Assembly: GCA_045226255.1 (NCBI GenBank)
Contig: JBGVCG010000018.1
Span: 56,385-120,384 of the forward strand
Direction: 5' to 3'
DNA: 64,000 nucleotides
From: UBA1181 sp045226255
GTDB taxonomy: Bacteria; Bacteroidota; Bacteroidia; Bacteroidales; Paludibacteraceae
The position numbers were made by a program, and so were the translations under genes. Positions 16,986 to 25,285 of the stretch are shown here, piece after piece; the first letter of the stretch is position 1, and every line of letters starts with the position of its first letter. Under the pieces are notes generated by a model. It was not told the DNA's origin. It saw nothing but the letters and a program-made list of their open reading frames with translations, and did no database searches.

Positions 16986-17052
16986 ATCCAAATATAAGAA
17001 TAATGCCCACACCCTTTCGGGTGCAAGTCATCTTCTATCGTTATATTTGGAT
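16986..17052. promoter_or_regulatory. 12-bp inverted repeat containing -7-like sequences
   Basis: Perfect arms ATCCAAATATAA (16986-16997) and TTATATTTGGAT (17041-17052). Each arm contains TATATTTG, the Bacteroidota -7 consensus, pointing outwards: the left arm towards the helicase operon, the right arm towards porE. A CACCC/GGGTG hairpin (17011-17024) lies between. No good -33 element is seen for either, so promoter function is uncertain. Confidence 0.4.
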
Positions 17053-17276
17053 TGGCTCATACAGACGCAACACGCCAAAGCCAACCATCATTGACGTGGT
17101 CATTATTCAGGAATAAATTTGGGACGCTTATTCTGGAATACCACAATGATAGCCTGATGCTGCTATGTTAATTATATTTTTTTAAATCTATATTTTTCCT
17201 TGTTGTATTAAGTTGTCTCTTAATTGTTTATGTCGTTAAATAAATATCTATGTTTGATTTACTGTAACTTATGTCA
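17053..17276. other. Intergenic, no gene seen
   Basis: AT-rich sequence between the defence operon leader and the 3' end of the porE unit. It holds an imperfect direct repeat (ATTCAGGAATA / ATTCTGGAATA near 17103 and 17130) and nothing else I can support. Confidence 0.4.
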
Positions 17277-17429
17277 TCACTTCACCCTCCTATTCAGCAT
17301 ATTATTAGCCTTTTCGGGCTTGGATTTGCCGATTCGTTTCCCGCCCGATGTCTTTTTGCTGTTCGAGTTGAATCGGAATGGGTTCTTCGGATTGCCTCCC
17401 ACTGTTTTTCTGCCTCTTCCGCGGGTCAT
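17277..17429 (-). CDS. Candidate small basic protein downstream of porE (50 aa)
   Basis: An ATG at 17429, one base after the porE stop codon, opens 50 codons ending TGA (17277-17279). The product begins MTRGRGRKTVGG and is very rich in Lys, Arg, Asn, Ser and Gly with almost no hydrophobic residues, suggesting an RNA- or DNA-binding or disordered peptide. The tight junction with porE is the main support; there is no recognised domain and the composition could also be chance. Its overall character resembles small basic proteins often left unannotated. Confidence 0.35.
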   Translation of the reverse strand: MTRGRGRKTVGGNPKNPFRFNSNSKKTSGGKRIGKSKPEKANNMLNRRVK

Positions 17430-17430
17430 G

Positions 17431-19410
17431 TTAGTACATCTTGTAGGTGGTCTTCAGCACGCGGAATTCGGTGCGTCGGTTGATGGAGTCCGCGATCTCC
17501 TTCTGCTCGTCCGTCAGGGTCTCGATGTATTCCTCGTCGAGGGCGGCCTCCTCCTTCAGGAAGTTATATTTCTTCTTGAGCTTCTTGTCCACCACGACCG
17601 GCTGTGTCTTTCCGTACCCTTTGGCGGTCAGGCGCTCCGCTTCGATGCCCCCTTTGATGAGGTAGTCGACTACCGATTGCGCACGTTTGCCGGAGAGTTG
17701 CAGGTTGCCGTCAGCGGAACCGATACGGTCCGTGTGGGCGCCGATCTCGATGGTGATGTTAGGGTTGTCGTTCAGCACCTTCACCAGCTTATCCAAGGCG
17801 GCGGAGGACTCAGGCGTAAGGGTAGCCTTGCCGAACTCGAAGAAGATGTTGTCCAAGCCCACAGGCTTGCTGAGGGAGGCGAGGGTGAAGTTGATCGGGA
17901 AGGTCTTGGAGTCCTCCAAGTCTACGGTCACGGCGTCCTCCTTTTGGTTGAGGTAGCCTCTGCAGTTGCCCAACAGCACGTACTTGACGCCCTTGTTGAG
18001 GCTCAGCTTGAAGGTTCCGTCCTTCTTGGACTGCACCTTCGTGTTGGTACCGTCATCGCCTACGATGCGTACTGTGGCGCCGCCCAGCGCCTCGCCGGAC
18101 ATGTCTGTCACCTTGCCGTCGATGAGGAACTCTATCTCAGGCAACTCGAAGGAGTATATCTTGTCATATCCTTTTTTCTCCCCACGGTTGGAGGAGAAGA
18201 GACCTTTCTCTTTCCCTTGGACGAAGGTGATACCGAAGTCGTCTCCGTTGGAGTTGACAGGGTACATCATGTTGGTGACCGTCCAGGAGCCATCCTCCAG
18301 CTCGTTGGCGTAGAAGATGTCCAATCCGCCGAAACCAGGGTGTCCCGTGGAGGAGAAGTAGAGCGTGCCGTTCTCCCTCATGTAAGGGAACATCTCGTCT
18401 CCGCTGGTGTTGATGGAAGGTCCCAGGTTAACCGGTGCGCCGAATGAGGTACCGGTCTTCTCGCTCCTCCAGATATCCTTGCCGCCGAAGCCGCCTGGCA
18501 TGTCGGAGACGAAGTAGAGGAACCTGTCGTCTGGCGAGATGGTCGGGTGGGCGAATGTGATGGAGCTATCCGGGGATAGTTTTATTTCGTTCACCTTGCC
18601 CCATTTTCCGCCGGAGCGGCTCACGTAGCAGATCTGTGCGCCACGGCTCTCTCCCTTTTGTGCGACGCAGCGGGTGAAGTACATGGTCTTGCCGTCCGCG
18701 CTGAAAGAGGCGGAACCCTCGTCCATATCGGAGTTGATGTCACCCTCCACAGGGGTTATGTCGTCCCATTCCCCCAATGCGTTACGCTTGGCGGTATAGA
18801 TGTCGTTGTTGCGGAGTCCTGTGATTTTACTGTTTCCGCCCCCGATCTCTTTGTTCTCTCTTGAGGAGTTGAAGTAGACGATCTCACCGTCTCCGCCAGG
18901 GAATGCCGGGCTGAACTCCGCCTTCTTGGAGGAGAAGAACTCTTCCTTCTTCACGATGTAGCGGGTAGGGTTCTTTTCCCACTCTGCGGCCTCTTCAGCG
19001 GATTGCTTTCCGATGATGGCCCGTTGGTCATTTGGACGGGAGGTGAGGTAGATGTCATACACGGTGGCGGCATCCTTCATCTTCTGGTTTTTTCTCAGCG
19101 CGTCCGCGTAGTACAAAAAGACGATGGAGTCCTTGTAATTGTACCTGATCGCATTGGAGAAGGCGCGTTCCGCCCTGTCATTGACGTTCGTGAGACGATA
19201 GCAATCCCCCAGCTTGAAGGCGGCGTATGCTTTCAGTTGCCTGTCCTTGAGCTTCACCTTCGGATAGGCCTTGTTGTAGATGTTCGCTGCGTTGTAGTAT
19301 TCTCCTATCTCGTATTTCTTGTCCGCCTTTCTGATCTTCTGTTTGACGGAGCATCCGCTGAATAGGGAGAGGAGCAATAGTCCGATGAGGTATTTTGTTA
19401 ATCGAATCAT
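17431..19410 (-). CDS. porE: T9SS component PorE (TPR / WD40 / CRD / OmpA lipoprotein)
   Basis: A 659-residue outer-membrane lipoprotein with lipobox LFSGC (Cys20). The domain order is TPR repeats (about 25-160), a beta-propeller of PD40/WD40-like blades (about 165-430, for example AEFSPAFPGGDGEIVYFNSS), a carboxypeptidase regulatory-like domain (about 430-510, LIDGKVTDMSGEALGGATV) and an OmpA-C peptidoglycan-binding domain (about 515-625, containing IGAHTDRIGS). This four-part order and length match PorE of Porphyromonas gingivalis (PG1058), which anchors the type IX secretion system to peptidoglycan. It follows thiL by 44 nt on the same strand and probably shares its transcript. It should support export of the sorting-domain proteins encoded further right. 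Confidence 0.88.
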   Translation of the reverse strand: MIRLTKYLIGLLLLSLFSGCSVKQKIRKADKKYEIGEYYNAANIYNKAYPKVKLKDRQLKAYAAFKLGDCYRLTNVNDRAERAFSNAIRYNYKDSIVFLYYADALRKNQKMKDAATVYDIYLTSRPNDQRAIIGKQSAEEAAEWEKNPTRYIVKKEEFFSSKKAEFSPAFPGGDGEIVYFNSSRENKEIGGGNSKITGLRNNDIYTAKRNALGEWDDITPVEGDINSDMDEGSASFSADGKTMYFTRCVAQKGESRGAQICYVSRSGGKWGKVNEIKLSPDSSITFAHPTISPDDRFLYFVSDMPGGFGGKDIWRSEKTGTSFGAPVNLGPSINTSGDEMFPYMRENGTLYFSSTGHPGFGGLDIFYANELEDGSWTVTNMMYPVNSNGDDFGITFVQGKEKGLFSSNRGEKKGYDKIYSFELPEIEFLIDGKVTDMSGEALGGATVRIVGDDGTNTKVQSKKDGTFKLSLNKGVKYVLLGNCRGYLNQKEDAVTVDLEDSKTFPINFTLASLSKPVGLDNIFFEFGKATLTPESSAALDKLVKVLNDNPNITIEIGAHTDRIGSADGNLQLSGKRAQSVVDYLIKGGIEAERLTAKGYGKTQPVVVDKKLKKKYNFLKEEAALDEEYIETLTDEQKEIADSINRRTEFRVLKTTYKMY

Positions 19411-19454
19411 GTCTGAGATAATGTCTATTTATTTCTAACGTGAAATTGTGCCTT

Positions 19455-20483
19455 TTATTTTTCAAGGGAGTTCCAACCTTGCGCTTTTAGTGTGATTTCT
19501 TGCCCGTCTCGGGTGATGAGGCAAGAGCCTAATGAAGCGTCGGTCGTATGTCCGATTACCTTGATGCCCGGCAGGTTCTGGAACACGTCGTTCATCGACA
19601 ATGGGACGGTGAAGAGCAGTTCGTAGTCTTCTCCTCCGTTCAGGGCGACGGTGGTGACGTTCATGTTGAACTCCTCCGCCATGACGGCCGTCTGGTAGTC
19701 GATCGGTATTCTGTCCTCGTAGACGCGGCAACCCACATTGCTTTGCTTGCAGATGTGCAACAACTCGGAGGAGAGTCCGTCCGAGATGTCCATCATGGCG
19801 GTTGGCACCACGTGGATGCGCTCCAGCGATTCGATGATGTCTTGTCGAGCCTCTGGCTTCAGCTGTCGTTCGATGATATATTCCTTGCCCGCGAAGTCAG
19901 GCTGTACGGATTCGTCTCCCGTGAACACTTTCTTCTCCCTTTCGAGGAGGAGTAGTCCCATGTAGGCTGCCCCGAGGTCTCCCGAGACGCAGATGAGGTC
20001 ATTGGGTTGTGCGGTGTTGCGGCAGACCACCTTTCCTTTCTCGCCTTCGCCGATGCAGGTGATGCTGATGGTCAGTCCTGTCATGGAGGCGGAAGTGTCG
20101 CCACCGACCAGGTCCACACCGTAGCGGTCGCACGCTAGCCGTATGCCAGCGTAGAGTTCCTCCATGTCCTCCACGGAGAATCGTTTGGATACGCCGAGGG
20201 ATACGGTTATCTGTTTGGGTTTACCGTTCATGGCGCAGATGTCGGAGATGTTGACGACCGCCGACTTGTAGCCTAGGTGTTTCAGGGGCACGTAGGTGAG
20301 GTCGAAGTGCACGCCCTCCAGCAGGAGGTCTGTGGTGACCAACACTTGTTTCTCCTTGTAGTCTAAGATGGCCGCATCGTCCCCTATGCCTTTCAGCGAG
20401 GAACTGTTCTTCAGTTCGAAGTCTTGGGTGAGGTGTTTGATGAGTCCGAACTCGCCCAATGTGGATATTTCTGTTCTTTGCAT
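19455..20483 (-). CDS. thiL: Thiamine-monophosphate kinase ThiL
   Basis: Phosphorylates thiamine monophosphate to the active cofactor thiamine diphosphate, the last step of thiamine synthesis. The 342-residue protein has the PurM-like fold signatures: N-terminal LGEFGLIKHLT, the metal/ATP-binding GIGDDAAIL, VNISDICAMNGKPKQ, and DLVGGDTSAS, with MDISDGLSSELLHICKQS in the C-terminal half. The ATG at 20483 was chosen because MQRTEISTLGEFGLI is the family N terminus; an in-frame start 14 codons earlier is unlikely. It precedes porE on the same strand, an unusual pairing of cofactor and secretion genes. Confidence 0.93.
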   Translation of the reverse strand: MQRTEISTLGEFGLIKHLTQDFELKNSSSLKGIGDDAAILDYKEKQVLVTTDLLLEGVHFDLTYVPLKHLGYKSAVVNISDICAMNGKPKQITVSLGVSKRFSVEDMEELYAGIRLACDRYGVDLVGGDTSASMTGLTISITCIGEGEKGKVVCRNTAQPNDLICVSGDLGAAYMGLLLLEREKKVFTGDESVQPDFAGKEYIIERQLKPEARQDIIESLERIHVVPTAMMDISDGLSSELLHICKQSNVGCRVYEDRIPIDYQTAVMAEEFNMNVTTVALNGGEDYELLFTVPLSMNDVFQNLPGIKVIGHTTDASLGSCLITRDGQEITLKAQGWNSLEK

Positions 20484-20596
20484 TTCAGCTGTTATTGTTC
20501 GAATGGGTTCCTTAAAATTGCCCAACCCATTGTATTATCTTTTGATTTTCAGTTAAATGGGTGAATGTTAATGACTAACTCACTTTAAACCAAAAT

Positions 20597-20623
20597 GTAG
20601 AGGCACGGAGTCCGAGCCTCTAC
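20597..20623. repeat. 27-bp near-palindrome, possible terminator
   Basis: Arms GTAGAGGC and GCCTCTAC around CGGA/TCCG. It resembles the GTAGAGAC...GTCTCTAC palindromes at 24118 and 30510 and could end transcription of the DUF4139 gene (minus strand), as ATTTT follows on that strand. Confidence 0.5.
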
Positions 20624-20655
20624 AGATTTGGTGTGTGGATGACCTAAGTAGGCCA

Positions 20656-22623
20656 TTATTCCAAGTACAGGGACTTACCCACTGGGTATTTGACTCTGTA
20701 CGTGAATTCGAATTTCTTCTCTTCACCAGGCTGGAGGGTAGTCCTCCATGTGATGATACCCGTGCTCTTGTCCACCGAAGCGCCTTGGCTTTGCAGGAGG
20801 TCCACTGTGATATCCTCGTCGTTGGAGAGAGGGTATTGGTCCTTCACCGCGATGTTCACCGGCGTGTCTTTCGTGTTGTTGAGGGTGATTTTCCAAGTGC
20901 GGGTAGCCTTGTTGCTGGAGATCAGCACTTGTTTAGAAGAGTTGGACTGTACGATTTCACGGTTGACGGTGATACCCTTATCAGCACCGATGGAGAGCTC
21001 CACATCGTTCTTCATGGCGTTGGTGGAGAGGTAACTCTGTCCTTTAAACTCGTTGTTCCAGAAGATGTAAACCGGTCCGTCCAACAATTTGTATTTGGTC
21101 CAATCCGGGATGAAGGCTGAAATATAGGCCTTCTTCTCCAGTTTAGGCAACACCACATATTCGTAGGTAGCGTCGATCGTGTAGCTATTGATACGGATAA
21201 GGGTTGGAATATTGTTGGAAGGAATCGTGTATTTGTTAGGAATCGATACCGTGAAAGGTGCCAAGTTGAGCCATCCTGGCACGATCTCCTCAGACTCCAT
21301 GTCGCCTTCCGTGAGGTGGGCGGGACGCAACTCCTTGTGTGCGAGGTTGTTGACTTTTTTCTCGGTATTATCCGTGCTGACGGAAGCGCTTGTGGCGGCG
21401 CTCTGTTCCGGCTCGGTTCCTGTGGTATTGTTCAGCACCTCGTTGAGGTCGTTCTGTTTCAGTTCAGCGGACTCGTTCATGTTGATGTTGATCACGTCGC
21501 CTGTGTTAGGGCTGACTTGCACGTTCTGAGTGGTGTATCCGAGGTGGGAGAACTCCAGTCGGCAGTTCTCAGGCACGTTGATTTCGTAGAAACCGTTTTG
21601 GTCTGTGATGGCGTAGAGGTTAGTTCCTGTGGCCACGATGCAGACGTAAGGGAGCGGTTGCATGAAGTTTGAAACGATACCCTTGACGGTCTTTGTGCGA
21701 GGTTTGATCTTCGCCTGCGCTTTCGCCACGTATTGGGCGCTGTTGCCGAAGTTCAGTTTGTCGCTGGTGATGGAAGGGGAGACGTTATCCTCCAATGGAT
21801 CTTCCGTGGAGATGCGGATTGCCACGTTGCTCCAATCCTCGTGCACGTTCTGTCTTACGTTAGCGGCGTAGGTGAGTTGCAAAGGATGCTTGTTATCGAT
21901 GATACGCGCTTCGTATACAGGGTTCCATCCAGCCTCCGTCACGTAGTAGGTGAGTCTGACTTTAGTGTCGGTAGCCCTATCCGTTTGCACCATGGCTTTG
22001 ATGGTGAAAGAAGACTCGTTGGCGGATAGGTTGAGCGCTATCTGCTTCTGGGTCAACGAGATGTATTGGTTGGTGAACTCCTTCTTTTTCTTCTTCAGTT
22101 TGTTTTGCTCGTTCTCGATCTCCGTCATCTTCTTGTGGTAGAAGGTGGTGATTTTCGAGAGATCGTCTGCGGTGATTCCCTCAACGCCCTTGATGCTCTT
22201 GTTGGATTTCATCATCTCCTTTTCGGAGGCGTACACTTCCAGCAAACTATTGGTCTGTGCGATGGAGTCCTTCAAGGCTTCAGTCACCTTTTGTATTTTC
22301 GAGGTTTCTTCCAATATTTTCTTCTGGTTGGCGAAGTCCATCTCATGGGTAACGGAGATCAGGGTCACGTTTTCGTTCGCCATCTTCACTAAAATGCTCT
22401 TGGGATCGATGGAAGGGGAGAGGGATCTGATTCTCAATTCGGTGACACCTGCTGACAGGCTGACATCGGTAGAACGTTCAACTTCAGCTCCCGAACGGTA
22501 GATCGTCACTTGGTCTATGTCCATCTGTAGGTCTTTTTCAATGGCCCAACTGCTCATTGGTAATGCCAACAAAGATAGTAGCATTAGCTTAAATGTCCTG
22601 TAGTACTTCATATTCATATTCAT
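20656..22623 (-). CDS. DUF4140/DUF4139 secreted protein with internal carboxypeptidase-regulatory domain
   Basis: A 655-residue exported protein with signal peptide (KLMLLSLLALPMSSWA). An N-terminal DUF4140 region (about 30-125, VTIYRSGAEVERSTDVSLSA), a coiled coil rich in Lys and Glu (about 90-190) and a long DUF4139 domain follow; this is the mucoidy-inhibitor MuiA-like family, function unknown. Unusually, a carboxypeptidase regulatory-like beta domain (about 315-395, VKGIVSNFMQPLPYVC, ending near the LGYTTQNV motif) is inserted, as in TonB-dependent receptors and other Bacteroidota surface proteins. Three ATG codons at 22623, 22617 and 22611 lie in a short repeat and any could be the start. 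Divergent from the MtaD-like gene. Confidence 0.8.
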   Translation of the reverse strand: MNMNMKYYRTFKLMLLSLLALPMSSWAIEKDLQMDIDQVTIYRSGAEVERSTDVSLSAGVTELRIRSLSPSIDPKSILVKMANENVTLISVTHEMDFANQKKILEETSKIQKVTEALKDSIAQTNSLLEVYASEKEMMKSNKSIKGVEGITADDLSKITTFYHKKMTEIENEQNKLKKKKKEFTNQYISLTQKQIALNLSANESSFTIKAMVQTDRATDTKVRLTYYVTEAGWNPVYEARIIDNKHPLQLTYAANVRQNVHEDWSNVAIRISTEDPLEDNVSPSITSDKLNFGNSAQYVAKAQAKIKPRTKTVKGIVSNFMQPLPYVCIVATGTNLYAITDQNGFYEINVPENCRLEFSHLGYTTQNVQVSPNTGDVININMNESAELKQNDLNEVLNNTTGTEPEQSAATSASVSTDNTEKKVNNLAHKELRPAHLTEGDMESEEIVPGWLNLAPFTVSIPNKYTIPSNNIPTLIRINSYTIDATYEYVVLPKLEKKAYISAFIPDWTKYKLLDGPVYIFWNNEFKGQSYLSTNAMKNDVELSIGADKGITVNREIVQSNSSKQVLISSNKATRTWKITLNNTKDTPVNIAVKDQYPLSNDEDITVDLLQSQGASVDKSTGIITWRTTLQPGEEKKFEFTYRVKYPVGKSLYLE

Positions 22624-22699
22624 ATTTTCATAATATTTCTGTAGAAGTTTTTGGCTATGGCTCCATGGCGTTTTTCACCTTCGTTCCACCATAGCATGG

Positions 22700-22707
22700 C
22701 AAAGTTA
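22700..22707 (-). promoter_or_regulatory. Candidate -7 element for the DUF4139 gene
   Basis: TAACTTTG on the minus strand, 77 bp upstream of the start. No clear TTTG at the expected distance. Confidence 0.4.
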
Positions 22708-22728
22708 AAAAATTGCCTTATATTTTTT

Positions 22729-22736
22729 TAACTTTG
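22729..22736 (+). promoter_or_regulatory. Candidate -7 element for the MtaD-like gene
   Basis: TAACTTTG about 100 bp upstream of the start at 22836. It lies back to back with the minus-strand element at 22700-22707, so the two genes share a divergent control region. Confidence 0.4.
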
Positions 22737-22835
22737 TTGCATAAAATATCATTTAAAATTATTAATTTGGGATTATCCCTTTAGGACATTGGGTTCGGGG
22801 CATGTTGTTTAATGTAAGTATAACAATAAAAGAGA

Positions 22836-24101
22836 ATGATTATGAGTGATAGTAAGGCGTTATACATCGGCCATGTCTTGTTGAATGGCGAGTATGTCAA
22901 TGTGAGGATGGAGCATGGTGTGTTCACCGGAGTGGGGAAGGACGTGAAGCCTGAGCCTGGTGATGAGATTTTCCGTTCGGAGCGGATGAAGAACATGGCG
23001 ATCGTGCCTCCGTTCTACAATATGCACACGCACGCAGCCATGACGCTCCTGAGAGGCTATGCCGACGACATGGAGCTCTTCACGTGGCTCAACGAGCATA
23101 TCTGGCCGTTCGAGGCGAAGATGACGGCGGACGATATCCGCATCGGTAGCGAGTTGGCCGTGCTGGAGATGATCAAGTCGGGTACGGTCTTTTTCAATGA
23201 TATGTATTGGAACACGGAGGAGACCTGGAAGGTCTTGGACCGCATGGGTATCCGTGGTTGTATGGGTGTCACGTTGATCGACAACATAGGCGAGGAGCGT
23301 ATCGAGGCCTCCTTCGACGTGTTTGAGAAGTATGTGGGGCGTTCTTCCCGCATTCTGATGTCGCTTGCGCCACACGCCGTCTACACGGTTGGCGAGAAGC
23401 TTTGGCTCCGTGCGGTGGAGGCGGTGCGCAAGCACAATGCCTTCTGCCATTTCCACCTCTCCGAGACGAAGAAGGAGGTGCATGATTGCGTGAAGGAACA
23501 TGGCCTGTCGCCTGTCCGTTGGCTGGACAAGCTGGGCGTCTTGGGACCGGACTGTATCGCCGCCCATGTGGTGCACGTGGATGCGGAGGAGCTTGCCATC
23601 ATGAAGGAGCGGGGCGTGACGATTGCCCATAATCCTATATCCAACATGAAACTCTCTTCCGGCTTCTTCCGGACGAAGATGGTGATCGACTCGGGCTGTC
23701 GGGTGACCATCGGTACGGATGGTTGCTCGTCCAATAACAACTTGGATATGCGTGAGGAGGTGAAGTGCGCCTCCATGATCGCGAAGTGCAACTATGGGCC
23801 TGAGATCCTCCCTGTGGACATGGCGGTGGATTGGGCGACCAAGAACGGTGCGGAGGCCTTTGGCATCAATGGTGGAGAGATCAAGGTCGGCAAGGTGGCG
23901 GACGCTTTGCTGATCGACTTGGACAACGAACGTTTCGTGCCTTGCTACAACTTCAACTCCAACTTGGTGAACGCCTCCAGCAACGAGGCCTTCAACACGC
24001 TCATCTGTGATGGTAAGATTGTCATGAAGGACCGTGTCGTGAAGGACGAGGAGCGCATCATCGCTGAGGCGAAGGAGTGCTGCAAGAAATGGATGAAATA
24101 G
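22836..24101 (+). CDS. Amidohydrolase, MtaD-like (5'-methylthioadenosine/SAH deaminase family)
   Basis: A 421-residue metal-dependent deaminase of the amidohydrolase superfamily. It carries the metal ligands HTHAAM (HxH) near residue 70, HFHLSE, AAHVVHV and the aspartate in IGTDGCSSNNNLDM, plus the substrate region MTLLRGYADDMELFTWL that is typical of 5'-methylthioadenosine/S-adenosylhomocysteine deaminase and related chlorohydrolases. It likely deaminates an adenosine-type compound in salvage metabolism; related guanine or cytosine deaminases cannot be excluded by reading. Start 22836 or 22842 (MSDSKALYIGHV) are both possible. It is monocistronic and ends at a palindromic element. Confidence 0.8.
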   Translation: MIMSDSKALYIGHVLLNGEYVNVRMEHGVFTGVGKDVKPEPGDEIFRSERMKNMAIVPPFYNMHTHAAMTLLRGYADDMELFTWLNEHIWPFEAKMTADDIRIGSELAVLEMIKSGTVFFNDMYWNTEETWKVLDRMGIRGCMGVTLIDNIGEERIEASFDVFEKYVGRSSRILMSLAPHAVYTVGEKLWLRAVEAVRKHNAFCHFHLSETKKEVHDCVKEHGLSPVRWLDKLGVLGPDCIAAHVVHVDAEELAIMKERGVTIAHNPISNMKLSSGFFRTKMVIDSGCRVTIGTDGCSSNNNLDMREEVKCASMIAKCNYGPEILPVDMAVDWATKNGAEAFGINGGEIKVGKVADALLIDLDNERFVPCYNFNSNLVNASSNEAFNTLICDGKIVMKDRVVKDEERIIAEAKECCKKWMK

Positions 24102-24145
24102 TAGAGACGATGTGCATGTAGAGACGATGTGCACATCGTCTCTAC
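24101..24145. repeat. 28-bp perfect palindrome with adjacent half copy
   Basis: A perfect palindrome at 24118-24145 has 14-bp arms GTAGAGACGATGTG and its complement. A half copy (24101-24117) precedes it and starts at the last base of the deaminase stop codon. The palindrome recurs at 30510-30533. It lies between convergent genes and may act as a bidirectional terminator; the dispersed copies suggest a REP-like family. Confidence 0.75.
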
Positions 24146-24153
24146 ATAAATGA

Positions 24154-24465
24154 TTAACAACCCAATAGAAATTCTGATGCGAGCACGGTCAGGCAGCTGA
24201 TGCATGCCACAGGAAACAGACCTGCTCCGAGAAGTGCCGCCGCTATGCTGGTCAGCAGTGCGGCCAATCCCGCAATGGGACATTGTGTCGCTTCGATGAT
24301 GGCCGGGAAGGTCATGACCGAGAGGGTCACGTAAGGCACGTAGTAGAGGAATGACATGATGAACCGGTTGCTGATGGGCTTTCGTATCAGCGTCAGTGGC
24401 AACACTCTGATGATGTAGGAGACCAGGGCGGCGACAAGGATATATAGGATCGCGTTGTGTGTCAT
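24154..24465 (-). CDS. azlD: Branched-chain amino acid exporter subunit AzlD
   Basis: A 103-residue hydrophobic protein with three to four membrane helices (ILVAALVSYIIRVLPLTLIR, FLYYVPYVTLSVMTFPAII, AALLTSIAAALL). The small partner of AzlC in two-component branched-chain amino acid efflux. Its start overlaps the azlC stop by 4 nt (ATGA), the usual arrangement of the pair. Length fits AzlD (about 100-110). Confidence 0.88.
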   Translation of the reverse strand: MTHNAILYILVAALVSYIIRVLPLTLIRKPISNRFIMSFLYYVPYVTLSVMTFPAIIEATQCPIAGLAALLTSIAAALLGAGLFPVACISCLTVLASEFLLGC

Positions 24466-25193
24466 TTCTTTTCCTCCATTTGATTGATTTCACTCTCTTT
24501 TACCGGTTTTACGAGGGCCGCCACAGTTGATATGATGACGGTCAGGATGATGGTGCGTGTGCCTGCCGACAAATCCTTGATGTAGGGTGTTTGCGTTGCC
24601 AAGAAGCTGAACAAGAAGCTTGCGAATACTGCCACGGCAATGACTTTTTCCTTCTTCGCAGGTGGTATGATGATAGCGATGAACATACCGTAGAGGGCCA
24701 CCGAAAGTGCGCTGGTGATATGGCCTGGCAGCAAATTGCCCAGCCAGATGCCTAGGAAATTGCCCAGTCCCCATAGCGGGATGGACATGATCATGGCTCC
24801 GTAGAAATGTTCGGGGGAGAGGTAGCCGGGACGTGCGATGGAGACGCCGAATATCTCGTCTGTGATGCCGAAGCCCACTAGTAATCTGTGGAAGAATGGT
24901 GCGTTAGGATCGAACCGTTGGCTGAGGGAACAACTCATCAGCAGGTAGCGTGCGTTGGCGATGAAGGTGATGAGCGCCACTTCTGCGTAGGTGGCCAATT
25001 CCGCGATGGAGGTGTAAAGTCCGTATTCGCCCGCCGAGGCGTGGTTGAGAACGCTGGCGAGATAGCCTTCTATGGGGGTCAGTCCCGCTTTCCTAGCGAT
25101 GAATCCTAAGGAGAATGCCACGGCGAAATAGCCCATTCCGATAGGAAATCCATCGCGTAGTCCATCCACAAAATTCCTTTTCTTTTCGTTCAT
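24462..25193 (-). CDS. azlC: Branched-chain amino acid exporter subunit AzlC
   Basis: A 243-residue inner-membrane permease of the AzlC/LIV-E family with about six helices. Family segments include GFPIGMGYFAVAFSLGFIARKAG near the N terminus, SAGEYGLYTSIA, ITFIANARYLLMS and FGITDEIFGVS. With AzlD it exports branched-chain amino acids or analogues. ATG at 25193 was chosen over an in-frame TTG two codons earlier. Confidence 0.9.
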   Translation of the reverse strand: MNEKKRNFVDGLRDGFPIGMGYFAVAFSLGFIARKAGLTPIEGYLASVLNHASAGEYGLYTSIAELATYAEVALITFIANARYLLMSCSLSQRFDPNAPFFHRLLVGFGITDEIFGVSIARPGYLSPEHFYGAMIMSIPLWGLGNFLGIWLGNLLPGHITSALSVALYGMFIAIIIPPAKKEKVIAVAVFASFLFSFLATQTPYIKDLSAGTRTIILTVIISTVAALVKPVKESEINQMEEKK

Positions 25194-25285
25194 TTTCAAC
25201 TTTTTAGGCCTTTCCTTGAATTAGACCGCGAAGTTACAAAAGAAATTACATATTTCGTGGATGGGCTAGCGTGAATTTATGTTAT

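Noticed and set aside
16952..16987. 12-codon leader peptide upstream of the terminator-like hairpin (attenuation by translation)
   Set aside because: Its ATG overlaps the likely promoter -7 region and would lie upstream of the transcription start; no run of regulatory codons.
17224..18447. 407-codon plus-strand frame opposite porE
   Set aside because: Shadow of the porE coding strand; no start context or domain.
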